Assembly (NCBI GenBank): GCA_033239125.1
Contig: BSWB01000003.1
Span: 32,131,001 to 32,195,000 of the forward strand
Length of the DNA: 64,000 nucleotides
Direction: 5' to 3'
Source of the DNA: Fagopyrum homotropicum
Taxonomy: Eukaryota; Streptophyta; Magnoliopsida; Caryophyllales; Polygonaceae
Shown here one piece after another: positions 13,332 through 25,669 of the stretch. The notes under the pieces are model-generated. The model saw only the letters and a list, made by a program, of their open reading frames with translations, made no database searches and was not told where the DNA came from. Both the position numbers and the translations under genes were made by a program. Within the stretch, counting starts at the first letter, position 1, and every line of letters starts with the position of its first letter.

Positions 13332-14223
13332 CTGTAGCACAACAAATCAAAAAGTTGTTTCAACTTGTTATTCAACCCTGTTTGAACAACTTCCTCATTA
13401 CAAATCGTGAATTTTTAAACCATCAAGTTATACACCTTTATATATCATGATACCCGTTTTTAGCAATATCGTCTTCCGAGGTTTGATGTTGTCTTTTGGT
13501 GGTGGTTCAAGCGGTTTGACATGAAGGTGGCGTGTAGTTGTGATCGACTCGTGATGACTCTAATGCAGTCCAACTAAGAAGTGTCCACAATTGTCCCTCA
13601 TGCTTCTTACTTGTGTACTTTCTTCAAAGATTAAAGTTTATTCTCGTTTCCTCCTGTGACTAGATCATCCTGCTTTCCTTTTGTGAATTTCTTTTCTCCT
13701 TTGTTATGTGGACCTTCATGACAGTTTGTCTATCTTACCGAGTTTTTTTCAACCTTTTGATCCACTAAACGGCACACCGTCTAATGGTTCGAACCGGTTT
13801 CCGTTTAAAAAAAAAACACAATTCCTTTAACTTTTAAAAACAATAGAATTTCGACCACGAATCGTAACTAGGCATGTGCACCTTAGTCTTGATCGGGACG
13901 GGACCATATGCTTCCTTCTACTAACTAGAAGTGGAGTGCGTCACAAGGGAAGGAATCTAGGCCCAAGCTTCCTTCATTTGACAAGTATGAGTGCAGATGG
14001 AGCATTATCTGTATACTTATATTAAAATTAGATGTTCATGTTATTTATCACTTTCTTGTAAAATTTATATCTTGTGTTATTCTTTGGTATATTTTCATTT
14101 TAGAATTTTTATTTACCTTACTCAACAAACCACAAAAAAAATTTGGTACACAACATTAATTTTAATATATCCTTATCAAATACTGCATCCGAAATTTTTT
14201 TTCTCATTCTTATTTATAAACCG
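13332..14223. other. Intergenic, nothing recognised
   Basis: Short frames only, the longest 88 codons at 13991-14257, AT-rich with no family match. No repeat boundary was supported. Confidence 0.3.
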
Positions 14224-14711
14224 TGGCGGAGCCAGAAAATTTTCGTTTGGGGCATAGTTTTTTGTTATAAGATATATTGTATATTAAGTTTGAAATTAAA
14301 AAAATATATTTAAGTTTTGTACGATAAATTAGAGCTTTTAATTTATTTTTTTTTACTTAGATATTAAAATTATTTTATATATTTAGTTTGTTTTATAGAT
14401 ATATTGTCAAATAAATTAGATAATGGTTGATGAATTATTGTATTAAAAATTATTTTAATTTTACTGTATTAGTTTAAAGTTAATGAAATAATAAAAAGTT
14501 TTTGATACTCCCCATACTCAAATCTGTAACTCAAAGTACCTTTTTCTCTCCCTCTACCAAATGAGCTAATAGCACAATATGTATCACGTTCCATTTTAAG
14601 CAGATTTTTACTTCTTCTTTTTATCCCGCTTAAAGCAAAACGGTGTCGCAAGGTGGGACACCGATGTCGCAAGCAAGGATACCGTACACCCATTACCCCC
14701 TAGATCCGCCA
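14224..14711. mobile_element. Probable non-autonomous DNA transposon (MITE)
   Basis: The left end TGGCGGAGCCAG and the inverted right end TGGCGGATCTAG match at 10 of 12 positions. TTTATAA occurs just outside both ends, though not exactly adjacent. The interior is AT-rich. The pattern suggests a hAT-type or similar MITE, but the target duplication is unresolved. Confidence 0.5.
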
Positions 14712-14881
14712 TTGTTTATAAGACGACTAATTTTTCTATTCTAACTTTAATCTACAAAATAAAAAAATTATATACATTAGTTATAGAAAAAACTTATTAA
14801 ATTAAAAATGGATAATTATTATAACATATATTTTAACGTCTTATTGTTTGAAAATTGTATTTAAACCTACCTAAATATTAA

Positions 14882-15567
14882 GGGTATCATTCAAGTAAGG
14901 CCCATTATTGCGGTACGGCCGTGCGGCCGTACCGCAGGGCGACACGTGTCCCGAAAAAAAAAAAAAATTTTTTTTTTTTTTTTTAAAAACGAGTAAAAGT
15001 AATAGTTCAAAACTTATTATGGAATAGTTCATAACTTATAAAAGGATAGTTCATGAATTATAATAGAATAGTTCATAGTGCAAAATTTATAAAGGATTGA
15101 AAGTAATAGTTCAAAACTTATTAAGTAATAGTTCATAACTTCTAAAAGGATAGTTCATGAATTATAATAGAATAGTTCATAGTGCAAAATTTATAAAGGA
15201 GTGAAAGTAATAGTTCAAAACTTATTATGGGATAGTTCATGAATTATAATAGAATAGTTTAAAGTGCAAAAATTTATAAAGGAGTGAAAGTAATAGTTCA
15301 AAACTTATTATGGGATAGTTCATGAATTATAATAGAATAGTTCATGGATTATATTAAAAAGTAATAGTTCATGGATTATATAGGAATAGTTCAAAGTTTA
15401 TAGGATAATAGTGCATAAATTATAACATGGTAGTTCAAATAAATTTTCATTAGTTTCCGTAAAAAAAAAAAAAAAAAATTTTTTTTTTTTTTTTCGGGAC
15501 ACGTGTCGCCCTGCGGTACAGCCGTACGGCCGTACCAGATAAATAGGGCCGTACCTGAAGGAAAACC
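14882..15567. mobile_element. Mutator-like MITE with palindromic GC-rich ends
   Basis: 686 bp flanked by the perfect 10-bp direct repeat TAAATATTAA (14872-14881 and 15568-15577), in the 9-11 bp range of Mutator-like elements. Each end has an imperfect outer inverted repeat (GGGTATCATTCAAGTAAGGC on the left). Inside that is a GC-rich block that is itself a hairpin (12-bp arms at 14910-14921 and 14924-14935), then 'GGGCGACACGTGTCCCG', then an A-run joined to a T-run. The same blocks recur inverted near 15465-15540. No transposase frame is present. Confidence 0.8.
15001..15362 (+). repeat. Tandem repeat inside the Mutator-like MITE, 83-104 bp units
   Basis: Four units start at 15001, 15105, 15209 and 15292, each opening 'aatagttcaaaacttatta' and, in the first three, closing 'gagtgaaagt' or similar. 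Units 3 and 4 lack an internal stretch of about 20 bp. Shorter 'atagttcatgaattat' words repeat inside each unit. Confidence 0.8.
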
Positions 15568-15977
15568 TAAATATTAAATCATTAGGGAAAAAATTACTTT
15601 AAATTTAAAAAATTTGTAGTTTAAAGTTTTATTTAACTTTAAAAGTTCTATATGTCACTTTATATATCTGTACAAAATGATTAATTCAAATAATATTTTA
15701 TACAAAGTGAAAAATATAATATATGTAGTATTATATGAGTGATCTGAATGAACTTATTTTTCATATATTTTTTACTCTATTTAATAGTATAAATAATTCA
15801 TAATAACCTATGAAAACTAACTTATCAAATTTTAGGTTTTATTCAGATAATTCATGAAACATATTAGACTGTACAATTAGATAATAAACTAATATAAATA
15901 CCTATGAAACATTTAATTTATAGGTTTTCTTTTTTGAAAGAGTAGTTCGTTTTTTATCACTCGCTTTGCTCGAGTAA

Positions 15978-16401
15978 TTTATCCATGTTAGAAATGGGCC
16001 GGGCTAGTAAAGGTAACGGTCAAAAGATTCGGCCCAATTCACTAAAAATCAAAAAACAGAAAGACAAACGAACATTTCATTTTACGTCGTCATCCAAATT
16101 TAGGTCTATTTTCTGCTTTCCTCACCATCTCCGATCTTCCTTCCTCTTTGCTGTGGCTGCTAATTCAACTAATTCCATCCCGTTAATCTTCTTCCTGCTT
16201 TCCGTCCGTCTTTCCTATCTGCTTTTATATTATTCTGTAAAAAAATATACCTTAAAGTTGATCGTCGTGGTATACCCAGTTTCAACGGGTAGCTGCGATC
16301 TTCCTTTCTTCCGCCAAAATTGGTGTTTCTTAAACAATTATTGAATTATTGTTTCAGATTCCAATGAAATAGTCCCACGAATTTGAGAGTTAGAAAGGTA
16401 A
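15978..16401 (+). promoter_or_regulatory. Promoter and 5' UTR region of the WD40 gene
   Basis: TGGGCC at 15995-16000 and GGCCCAAT at 16031-16038 are site-II/UP1-type elements common in promoters of plant housekeeping genes. A pyrimidine-rich stretch at 16080-16230 fits a 5' leader. The first in-frame ATG of the WD40 protein is at 16402. The transcription start cannot be fixed from sequence alone. Confidence 0.5.
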
Positions 16402-19400
16402 ATGAGGGATTCAATGTGGCTGGAAGATGCGGATGTTCCATCAACTTCTCAGTCCCGATCTACTAAGTCTGATCTAACCCATACCAATTCAAGACACGGG
16501 TGCGTTAGATTTCTTTTTCCCATTTCTTACTACCGGACTTTTGTTATTCAATTTCTGTGTATCGCCTAATTTTTGGTACTTTATGGGGAGATCTGAAAAG
16601 TTTTATTCGGTTCAAGCTCCGTTTTTAGAGTTCAAATCAATCATTGATCTGAAGTTGTCGTCCTGGTTTCTAGATCGGAGAGTCAGTTTGATACTGTTAG
16701 AGTTCAATCGTATGTAATTCGTCTGAAAGGTCTTTGTTTTTGTTCACATGATCTCAGATTGAGCTCAATTTTGTTAACATTATTTGATCCTTAGGACTTA
16801 GCTTCAACTTCTGCAGCTGGGAGGGTTGCTCTTTCATTGCATGATCAATTTCTTTTTTCTTAATTTTCTCATTAGTTTCCGGTTAAGGGCATTGTTACTG
16901 GAGAAGCTGTTTCTTCGTTGAAACCTCCCTACTTATTTTGTAATGATTGTGCTGATTCTTCTTTTTGCTGGGTTTACCAGTTGTCCGAATGTTTTTCATC
17001 TGCTAGCACGTAGAGAGATTGCTCCTCGGGCAAAGAGGTCAGCCAAAAAATTATGGGGAGACACTTCTGGCGGGCAACTTAATTTTTCTAACCCTGGAAT
17101 TGAAGCTGTGAAAGATCCAAGGCAGGCTCTTATGTCATGGTAATCTAATTATGAAAACACTTTCTCTTTTAAACATTAGCATGACATAATGCTATCTGTA
17201 TGTACTCCTATGAGCTCACTTTTCCCATAATTCGGCTTTGAACAATCTTGACTTCTACTTTATCCTCGTTCATTCTCTACGAATAATCTGTTTACCCGGT
17301 TTTCCTTTTGTATGTATTTTTCCTAGAAATCATTTATATTAATTGCTAAAATAACAGGGTAGAGGCACAGTCATTGCGACATTTGGCAGCCAATTATTGT
17401 CCATTGTTGCCACCTCCCAGATCAACTATTGCAGCAGCATTCAGTCCCGATGGAAAGACACTTGCTTCTACACAGTGAGATCAAAATCACTTTACGTTTT
17501 GGTTTTCACTTATATGACGATCAAGTCACTGATGCTGCTTTTGTTCTTGCAGTGGGGATCATACTGTAAAGATAATAGATTGTCGCACCGGTGATTGTTT
17601 GAAAGTGCTATGTGGTCATCGAAGGACCCCTTGGGTGGTAAGTATTCTTTACAAGGTTGAAGAATCTATGTATCTAACCATTTACTTGTTTGGTTCAGAC
17701 AAGCTAATTTTCGGTTTTATCATTGCAATATACTAGTAGAAAATTATAACATGTATGATTAAAGCTCTGATAGTCTGTTGTATTTTTGTTATATGAAATT
17801 TCGTTTGGAACTTATAGGCAGTTTTTTTTAAAAAAAAATTAATATTAAGTAGGCGCGATTTTACTTTGTATGCATCCTAATATGGAAACCGCTCAACTAA
17901 TATGTTGCATTTTTTGCTATACCCGAAAGCTGGATTGGGAACGTTTAGTTGTATATATATTTGTGTTATATACCTCCCTATTTTTGTTTGTTTATCCTTT
18001 TGACACCATACATAATTTCCTTAAGGCGAATGTCTGAGCAAGAATTGTAGCCTGACTATGCTGCCTGGATGTTACTTATAAATATATGTTCTACTGAAAA
18101 CTGGCAGGTTAGATTCCACCCAATGTTTCCAGAGACACTAGCTAGTGGAAGTTTGGATCATGATGTACGTTTATGGAATGCGAAGAATGGAGAATGCACA
18201 GGATCTCGTGACTTCTGTAATTATTTTAATATGCAATTAGTTTCTTATGCTTTCAGATTCCGAATAAAGGATTTATTAACATATTGTGGTACTTACCGTA
18301 CTTTGTAGCTTTGAGTATTGACAGTCTAGTTTAATTGTGCAGTTCGCCCTATTGCTTCTATTGCGTTCCATGCACAAGAAGAGCTGCTAGCAGTAGCTTC
18401 CGGTCATAAGGTGACAATTCTTCATTCTCTAAAGATTATTAGTTTGTTTGAGGTATTCATGATATTGACATTACCAATTTCCTGTAGCTTTACATGTGGC
18501 ACTACAACAGAAGCAGTGATACATCCTTGCCTACTGTGGTGTTGAAAACTCGTCGTTCTCTTCGTGCTGTGCATTTTCATCCACATGCTGCACCTTTTTT
18601 ATTGACAGCGGAGGTGTGCTTTTTCATCTTGCTATGCCTCCCTTATGTGATTTCCATCTTTTACTCCTGCTTCTTTCTTCATCCCCCTTTTCTGATTACA
18701 GGTGAATGACCTGGATACATCAGATTCCTCTATGACAATGGCAACTTCTCAGGGTTACCTGCGCTATCCTCCTCCAACAGTATATTTTGCCAATACACAC
18801 TCTAGTGATCGCTCGAGTCTGGCAGAGGAACTCCCCTTGATGTCTCTTCCTTTGTTGATCTGGCCTTCACTTTCGCAAGATGACAGTAGAATGTCTATGC
18901 AGCATACTGATGCAGATGTTGAATTGTCAGAAGCTCAACAAACAGCTAGTTCATCATCACTAAGGCTTCTGACATATTCAACCTCATCTGGGCAGTATGA
19001 GCTTGTGTTATCTCCTGTTTACCCTAACAACTCAACCCCTATTACGGAGATGCGAACTGATATTTTATCGAGTGAGATGGAAACTGCCACACCTGAATCT
19101 AGTTCAGATGCTATGGAGACAGATGGTGTGCAACCTGAAGATCGTAGTAGCCGGTTCTTCCAGTTTGGTGACCCTGCTTCTTGGGAGCTACCTTTTTTGC
19201 AAGGATGGTTAATAGGTCAACGTCAAGCTGAAAAGAGAATGACACGTCCTCTTAGTACAAGTGCTGAAGAAAATCAATTGCCAAGTAGAGAATTACCGAG
19301 TCTAGATCCAATTGCTTCTTCATCCATGCCAATAGCTGCAACCTATTCTCGTGACAGTGGCAGGCACACCTCACGAAATCGGGCATCAAGATCCCGTATA

Positions 19401-21866
19401 AATCCTTCGGCTGCTGACGGAGCTTTGAATAGACGTCCAGATGAGCAAAGCGACCCTCAGCCTGTTAGTAGAATGCAGTCAGAGCTTGCCGCATCTTTGG
19501 CAGCGGCAGCAGCAGCAGAGTTGCCTTGTACTGTAAAATTAAGAATATGGCAACATGATAGAAAAGACCCATTTGTTACCCTCGAAGGAGATAAATGCCG
19601 CTTAACCATTCCGCATGCTGTGCTTTGCAGGTAGGCTTTTGTTCAGTACAGCCTAATGTGTTGCTTTCTTGTCATTATGTTTGACTCATAGATTTTTCCA
19701 GCTGATTTTCTCTTCTTTCTTTAGTGCAGTTTGAATGCTTACTTGCATGCATAATCATGAGCGCCAACTTTTCTCAACTCTTGCTTATTCTTGCAGTGAG
19801 ATGGGTGCTCATTTTTCTCCTTGTGGGAGATTTTTGGCTGCTTGTGTTGCGTGCATGCTGCCGCATATGGAAGGTGATTCTGGGATACAAACAGAGGCAA
19901 ATCAAGATCATATTGGAGCTGCAACATCTCCTACACGGCACCCAATTTCTGCCCACAAAGTTATATATGAGCTTAGGATATATTCGCTTGAGGAAGCAAC
20001 GTAAGTTTTTAGCATAGAAAAACAAGTTCATATTCAGATCTAATTTTGCACCCCCTAGTTTACTTTAGCATCACATTTTCATCCATAATACTATTTGTGC
20101 AGATTCGGTTCTGTGCTTGCTTCAAGGGCTATCAGAGCAGCTCATTGTTTGACTTCAATCCAGGTAAGCTCTTGTTTTTTCATTTCTCAAGTGATTTCTT
20201 CATTTTGGAAATAAACAAGCTTTTGACGTCATTGTTTACTACATTTATCTCATTGTAGTTCTCTCCGACATCAGAGCACATGTTGCTTGCGTATGGGCGA
20301 TCTCATAGTTCACTCCTTAAAAGCATAGTCATTGACGGAGAGACACCTATACCTATTTACACAATTTTAGAGGTAACTGGTGACTTTTGGTGATTATCCG
20401 TCATTGGCTTACATCAGCATGTATATGCACTACAGTCATGTTTACCTTATCATATTTTATTTACTTTACTTATGTGTATTGTCAAGGATTTCTCCCAGAA
20501 AGTTTTATCTATTAGGACAAATGGGATTCTTGAAGCATTTCCATTTTATGATGTTCTTTGTTTATAACAATAATAGCTGCCAAGTTGTTGCATATTCCTG
20601 CTGGAGTGTGGTCAGTGGTCTTCCCTGACCTGCATTTCCAGTACTTAATAGAAGTGTTTAGGTTTGAGGCAATACGTTGTAGTTATTTTGTTGATTATTC
20701 AGTATTAAGCCAAATAAACAGTGCAATTGCAACTAAGATTTCAACTTCTTTGTCATTATTTAGGTGTACAGAGTATCTGATATGGAGCTTGTGAGAGTGC
20801 TTCCGAATGCAGAGGATGAAGTCAATGTGGCTTGCTTCCATCCTTCAGTAGGCGGTGGCCTTGTGTATGGCACTAAGGTAGAGAAAATTGTTTTTTTTTT
20901 TTGGCATTCTTACGGTCAATACTATTTTTTCCGTGTATCTTCAAGGTTGGCTATTTAACTTGTAGGAGGGGAAACTTAGGATTCTCCAATATAATGGCAA
21001 CCAAAACGACAATTACGAATCATCTTGCTCTCTGGAAGAAAACTTGCTTGAGGTATCGATAGAACACATTGCCCAATCATTTTTTATTTTCTTATGGTGA
21101 ATGGATTACTATTTGTTGTTTTTTTTCTGTGATAGTTTGTATTCATTTGGCCATACATTTTCTGGGTCCAGCATCGTATTGTGAGATACTTTAGGGAATT
21201 TTATGTCCATGAACCCTGAGCTGAGCTTTTCACTTCTATGTGTATGGCAATTTATATTAGGGAGAAGTGATGAGTTGTGATTCCTCTTGTATCTACTATC
21301 AATAATATCCTGCTCTGTCCAGATATTATTTCTGCATGTACTTTCCTTCTATTCCATTCTTTCTTTAGAGCTGCTGTTACTTCTTGATGCTTGTCACCAA
21401 ATCCAGATACTAGGGCATCTCATTGGTTTTACTCTAAGTATCATATTTAATCAAAATAAATATCAGGCCTTTTTAGTAAACCAATATAATTTGTAAAAAG
21501 TCTCTCACAGAAGAGAAACTTGGGCTGACATATGGTACCCAATTTTCCTCAAAAATATGAAAAAGTAATTTTTGTTACTTGAGATGGATTTCATGGGTAA
21601 AGACGCTCTGTGCAGTCGTATAGACACCATTCTAAAGTTCAGTATAGTTGATCTCTTTATACACCATGTTTTAGCTATAGCCTGTAGCTATGTCGTATTG
21701 CTTGTATTGATTGAAATTGGAATTATGGCTTCCTACCCTTGGATTTTTATTTGTCTGCTATATTATATCATCTAAATGTGGCTGCAGCAGATGAGTCTCT
21801 TGTAATTAGTGGAATGATTGTCTTTTGTGCATTGTGTAGGTGCCAACTTATGCTTTAGAATGCTGA
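16402..21866 (+). CDS. AMBRA1-like WD40-repeat protein, 14 exons, 765 aa
   Basis: Exons: 16402-16499, 16981-17139, 17358-17474, 17553-17637, 18108-18216, 18343-18410, 18488-18613, 18702-19630, 19797-20000, 20103-20163, 20259-20372, 20764-20877, 20966-21052, 21840-21866. All introns are GT-AG, and the joined frame is open for 766 codons including the stop. The N-terminal third holds WD40 units: STIAAAFSPDGKTLAST, HGDHTVKIID, VRFHPMFPETLASGSLDHDV and ASIAFHAQEELLAVASGHKL. The long exon 8 is a Ser-rich, low-complexity linker with an alanine run, and WD-like blades resume at the C terminus (GAHFSPCGRFLAACV, VNVACFHPSVGGGLVYGTK). This split layout is that of AMBRA1-like plant transducin-family proteins. 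In animals AMBRA1 is a scaffold in autophagy and a CUL4-DDB1 substrate receptor; the same role here is inference. The last exon encodes only eight residues after a 787-bp intron, so the C terminus is the least certain part. Confidence 0.8.
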
Positions 21867-22600
21867 CAAACATTATTAAGCACCTTAAAGCACGTCTGAA
21901 CTCTTGAGTTATAATGGTTAGTCATCTTCTCCAAATCCTGATGTATTCATGTTCCATTTTATCTTTCCGTATGTTCGGTCCAAGCCTAAGTGAAACATTG
22001 AGCAGGATCTTCTTTTTTTTTTTTATTTCCCAGGTTGTCGGGTTTCTCAGCTTTCACCTCCCGCTCAATTACTTCAGGGTGGGGCGGCAAGCAAATGTTT
22101 AGCTGATGGCTGCATATAAGATTTGTTGTATATACTCGTACCAAAGGTAGTCCAGAAAACCTGTTAAACGACGCAGCAGATACCACTGGCATTTGTCTCG
22201 GAACTGAGAATTACTCCATTCCGGTCACGGGAGTGTGTTGCGGATGCAAAATGATCTCGTTTTCATGTAATTCTTGCCACTTGTTTACCTCGCTGGGGTT
22301 TTAGCCTATCCATTGAATCCCTGTGACTTTTCTCAAGGGAACGAAAAGAAAGCGGTTATCCGAACAACTCAATGCAGGCTGCCACGGGCTTCTGGGAGAA
22401 GCCGATCAGCCACGTTTGTTTGCAACTGTAATCGATAGTCAAGTCTGTTTAGTCCAAATTTATGTTTTCTTGTACTTCAGCTTTTTAATTTGTTGTTTGT
22501 TTAATTTAATATGTATAGATGAAGAGTTTCTATTGTGATTGTCACTAACATCTTACTTTAGTAACAATGTATGTTCTTGGTGACTTTTGTGTCCATAATG
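21867..22600 (+). other. Probable 3' UTR of the WD40 gene
   Basis: No further coding frame continues after the TGA at 21864-21866. The sequence has mixed composition and ends before the hAT-like MITE. I could not fix a polyadenylation site. Confidence 0.4.
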
Positions 22601-22652
22601 TCGTATATTTGCGCACAGCCATCCTAATTTTTTTTTTTGATAACCACTCAGC

Positions 22653-23233
22653 TAGACCTGTACAAATTATATTGGTTTCGGGCCGGAGCATATCTAAAAA
22701 CTCTACCCGTAAGAAGCGGGCGGGCTGCCGGTCCGGATGGCCCGTATGTGTTTTTTCCCCCAAAATTTATCGTTCAAAATAAGTAATATAATGTATTTAA
22801 CACACACTTTCAATCCAATTATACTTGCATAGTGAACTACTAACTAATTCTAACAACAATCAACACAAAAAAAATGAATAAATCCAAATACATAAACAAC
22901 AAGTATCATTACAGTCTAACTAGTTAAAATACTCCAAACAAACTAAATGATAACTAGTTAAAATACTCCAAACAAACTAAATGAAAAATAAGAGTATGTG
23001 AAACTCAAAACACTATAAATTATATAGACATATACATATAAAAAAATTATATATAAAAAACTATATACGGGTCGGGACGGATTAGCCCGCGGACCAAAAT
23101 GCTTACACATACCCGTCCCATCAAAAGACGGACCGGGTCAGGCCCGAGCGGGTCAAACTAGTTGTCCATACCCGTATTTTTTCTCGGGCAGACGGGCCGG
23201 CTGGACGGGCCGGCCCGGATTTGTATAGGTCTA
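22653..23233. mobile_element. hAT-like MITE (581 bp)
   Basis: The ends are inverted repeats, TAGACCTGTACAAAT on the left and TAGACCTATACAAAT as the inverted right end (14 of 15 match), followed by GGGCCGG-rich subterminal sequence on both sides. The flanks CACTCAGC (22645-22652) and CACTCATC (23234-23241) form an 8-bp duplication with one mismatch, which fits hAT. No transposase frame. Confidence 0.75.
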
Positions 23234-23544
23234 CACTCATCCATCCTAATTAAGGACGTGAATTGGGGAGTTTGGGTATAAAACTGCACTAAAAAAAACG
23301 TTATATCAATTTGCTTACAAGATACCGAAATATGAAATAACAATAACCAATATATCAAAATTTGTAAACCAACTCATATATAGAGAATGAGAATCTAAAA
23401 ATTGTAATTTTTGTCTCTTTTCAAAAAACCCCATCAAGCTCTCTTTTTGAAACTCCAAAACCATTCAACCGCTCATTAAATTTTTCAAAAATAAGAGATT
23501 TTTATGCTATCTTATTCAACATCATTTGCGTCGATTTACACAAG
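23234..23544. other. AT-rich spacer, nothing recognised
   Basis: No coding frame or repeat boundary is supported between the hAT-like MITE and the LINE fragment. Confidence 0.4.
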
Positions 23545-23900
23545 AACAAGATAGTTCATTGTGGGCAGCTCTTTAATCGGCTTGGTGCGTTCTTTCTTTC
23601 GGGATGGGGCTCTTCCGGATTCTGCTAATGAGACTTTGATTGTCCTACTTGGCAAAGTTGCAAAACCCGAAGTGATCCAACAATTTAGACCCATAAGTCT
23701 TTGTAATGTGTTTTACAAGACCATTAGTAAGGCTTTTGTTAGCAGGCTTAAACCGTTGATGAGTATGCTGGTAAGTCCCATGTAGAGTAGTTTCATTCCC
23801 GGTCGGATGATTTCCGATAATATCGTCCTTGTCCAGGAAGTGGTTCACTCTATGAAAACTAAGAAGGGTAGGAAAGGTTGGATGGTGCTGAACGATTAGG
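23545..23900 (+). pseudogene. LINE reverse transcriptase fragment
   Basis: The frame from 23561 reads as the N-terminal part of a plant LINE reverse transcriptase. It contains NETLIVLLGKVAKPE, FRPISLCNVFYKTISK and, after an in-frame TAG at 23783, SSFIPGRMISDNIVLVQEVV and TKKGRKGWMV. It stops before the catalytic aspartates. Both ends are missing and there is no poly-A tail, so this is an old isolated scrap. It is independent of the larger LINE downstream, which lies on the other strand. Confidence 0.8.
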
Positions 23901-24149
23901 AGAATTTGTGTAGTCAACTAGTAAAGAGAGACTATGGTGGGCAAAATGATCAATTGTACGATGAATATGAATTACAAGAGGGGGTTAATTGGGGGGAAAA
24001 TTATAAGAGATGGTTAAGTGAAAACAGTGATAAATAAAAGGTGATTTGTGTAATTTAGTTAAATATGTTTGGGGACATGGAGGGAATTCACCCCTATTTA
24101 TTCCACCTTTACCTTTCTGCTCCTGCGGTGAAGACTGAAGAAAAGAGAG

Positions 24150-24332
24150 ATGAAGCAAGTTGGGAGCGCAGGAGCTTACTTTGGTGACATGGAGGGCCAT
24201 GAAGCTGCGATGGCCATGGACGAAGACGACGATATCTTCGGTGAAAGCCTATCTACTCCCGACAACAAGCTCGTCTATGCCGATTTCTTCAACTCCTTCA
24301 ACGATGACTTTGACGATTCCGACATCAGCTGA
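24150..24332 (+). CDS. SMAP1: Small acidic protein, SMAP1-like, 60 aa
   Basis: A single-exon frame encodes a 60-residue acidic protein. The C-terminal block DNKLVYADFFNSFNDDFDD followed by SDIS is the conserved signature of the plant SMAP1/SMAP2 family, in which about 62 residues is usual and the phenylalanine/aspartate-rich tail is diagnostic. An upstream acidic run (AMDEDDDIF) also fits. In Arabidopsis, SMAP1 acts in responses to the synthetic auxin 2,4-D and associates with the COP9 signalosome; the same role here is inferred from family membership. The ATG at 24150 gives the family length and no in-frame ATG lies closer upstream. The gene sits between two LINE insertions but is itself intact. 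Confidence 0.85.
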   Translation: MKQVGSAGAYFGDMEGHEAAMAMDEDDDIFGESLSTPDNKLVYADFFNSFNDDFDDSDIS

Positions 24333-24763
24333 TTCGTACTCTCCACCCCCTACGGTTTGCTCACTAATCCTGCTTCTTCAACCTTCAACCGAGTTTGTGT
24401 GAAATCAGTTGTGCGCTACCTCTAGGGATTACTCACTAGCCAGCTAGCTTTTTGTTGTTGTATCGAAATGATGATCTACGGCAATCGTTTTCGTTTTGAT
24501 GTTAGATCTGTCTCGCTCTTTCCCTATGAAGTTGCAATTTCGACGGACCGTGATACTAGAACTTTTGAAGCAGTTGGATGATAGTGATTATGACATGAAG
24601 GCATTGTCTATTTGTCTTGCATCAATCTTGAGTCCCTTCGATTCTTAATTGCTGCTTAGTATAACAATGGTTAGTGTCTTATTGTTCAGCCGAATTGCAG
24701 CCTTGCTTCCAAATGCTACATAGTTTGATTGTTTAGTCGCGAGTCTTTGCCTCTATTAGTTAT
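24333..24763 (+). other. Downstream region of the SMAP1-like gene, probable 3' UTR
   Basis: Non-coding, moderately T-rich sequence between the stop codon and the target duplication of the LINE. The LINE therefore inserted about 430 bp beyond the stop codon. Confidence 0.45.
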
Positions 24764-24964
24764 TAGTGAAGCGAGTGGTTTTTTTTTTTTATACTGCGGT
24801 TAGGTTACAACTTCTCTATACTTTCCAACATATAGCATCCTTTCGGATGAAATTCACCACACATTGGGGATCAATGGGCAACCAAGTGGGTAGTCGTGTC
24901 CTAATTTTGCGAGCTTATCGACAACATTGTAGACTTCCCTGAAGACGTGTTGTATCCTGACTGA

Positions 24965-25666
24965 CTAAAATGTTAGAGATATCTGAAATAATGAGATCAA
25001 GTTCCCACGGGGTTTCCATATTTGTTTAATAGAATTGATAATTGTAAGATTATCTCCTTCAATTTCAAGTTTATTGATTTCCGTATCACATGCTCTGATC
25101 AAACCCTCCCGTAGCGCGCATGCTTCAGCATGGAGGACCGATATGTTTCCACATTGTCCATAGCCTAGGGAAATTGTTGATGCATGTTGGTTTCTTAGAA
25201 TGAATCCGAAGGCTGACTCCCCTGATTCGCGTTTTGAACCATCAAAGTTCAACTTGATGAATCCGTTATCAAGTTTTATCCAATGAATATTTCTAGTTTT
25301 CCTGTTACTTTTGACTGTTTTTTGTTTTGTTTGGTTCTTTCTTTTGTTAGCCTCTTGCCAACTCCTTATTTGGTCTTGTACTTGTACTTCAATATTTTTA
25401 GTTTTCTTATGATTAAAGATGTTTTGGTTTCTTACAATCCAGACGTTCCACCACGTAACGGCTAATTGTACCAATTGTTTAGAGTTAATTACCGATTGGA
25501 GTTCGACCTTAGTGTTGGTATTAGGAAGGCTCTCCAATAGGAAGGGGAATTTGAAGAACAAATGATTTGCTGACTCATATGACTGATTGCAGAGGACGCA
25601 TTGCATGGGTATTGGGACCCTTTGTTTCTCAAGATTTTCCTTAGTTGGAAGTCCATTTATAGACAT
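24965..25666 (-). pseudogene. LINE ORF2 C-terminal part: zinc-finger (zf-RVT) and RNase H-like domain
   Basis: An open frame of 233 codons. Its first half carries the CVLCNQSYESANHLFFKFPF block of the zf-RVT domain, and TWWNVWIVRNQNIF follows. The second half starts the RNase H-like domain (KLNFDGS, AFGFILRNQHA, LHAEACALREGL, IEGDNLTII), with the expected D and E positions of the family present. It is separated from the upstream part by stops near 25667. Confidence 0.85.
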
Positions 25667-25669
25667 CTT

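Noticed and set aside
15001..15430. Regular repeats that might suggest a CRISPR array
   Set aside because: The units are whole 83-104-bp tandem repeats without unique spacers, inside a bounded plant MITE.
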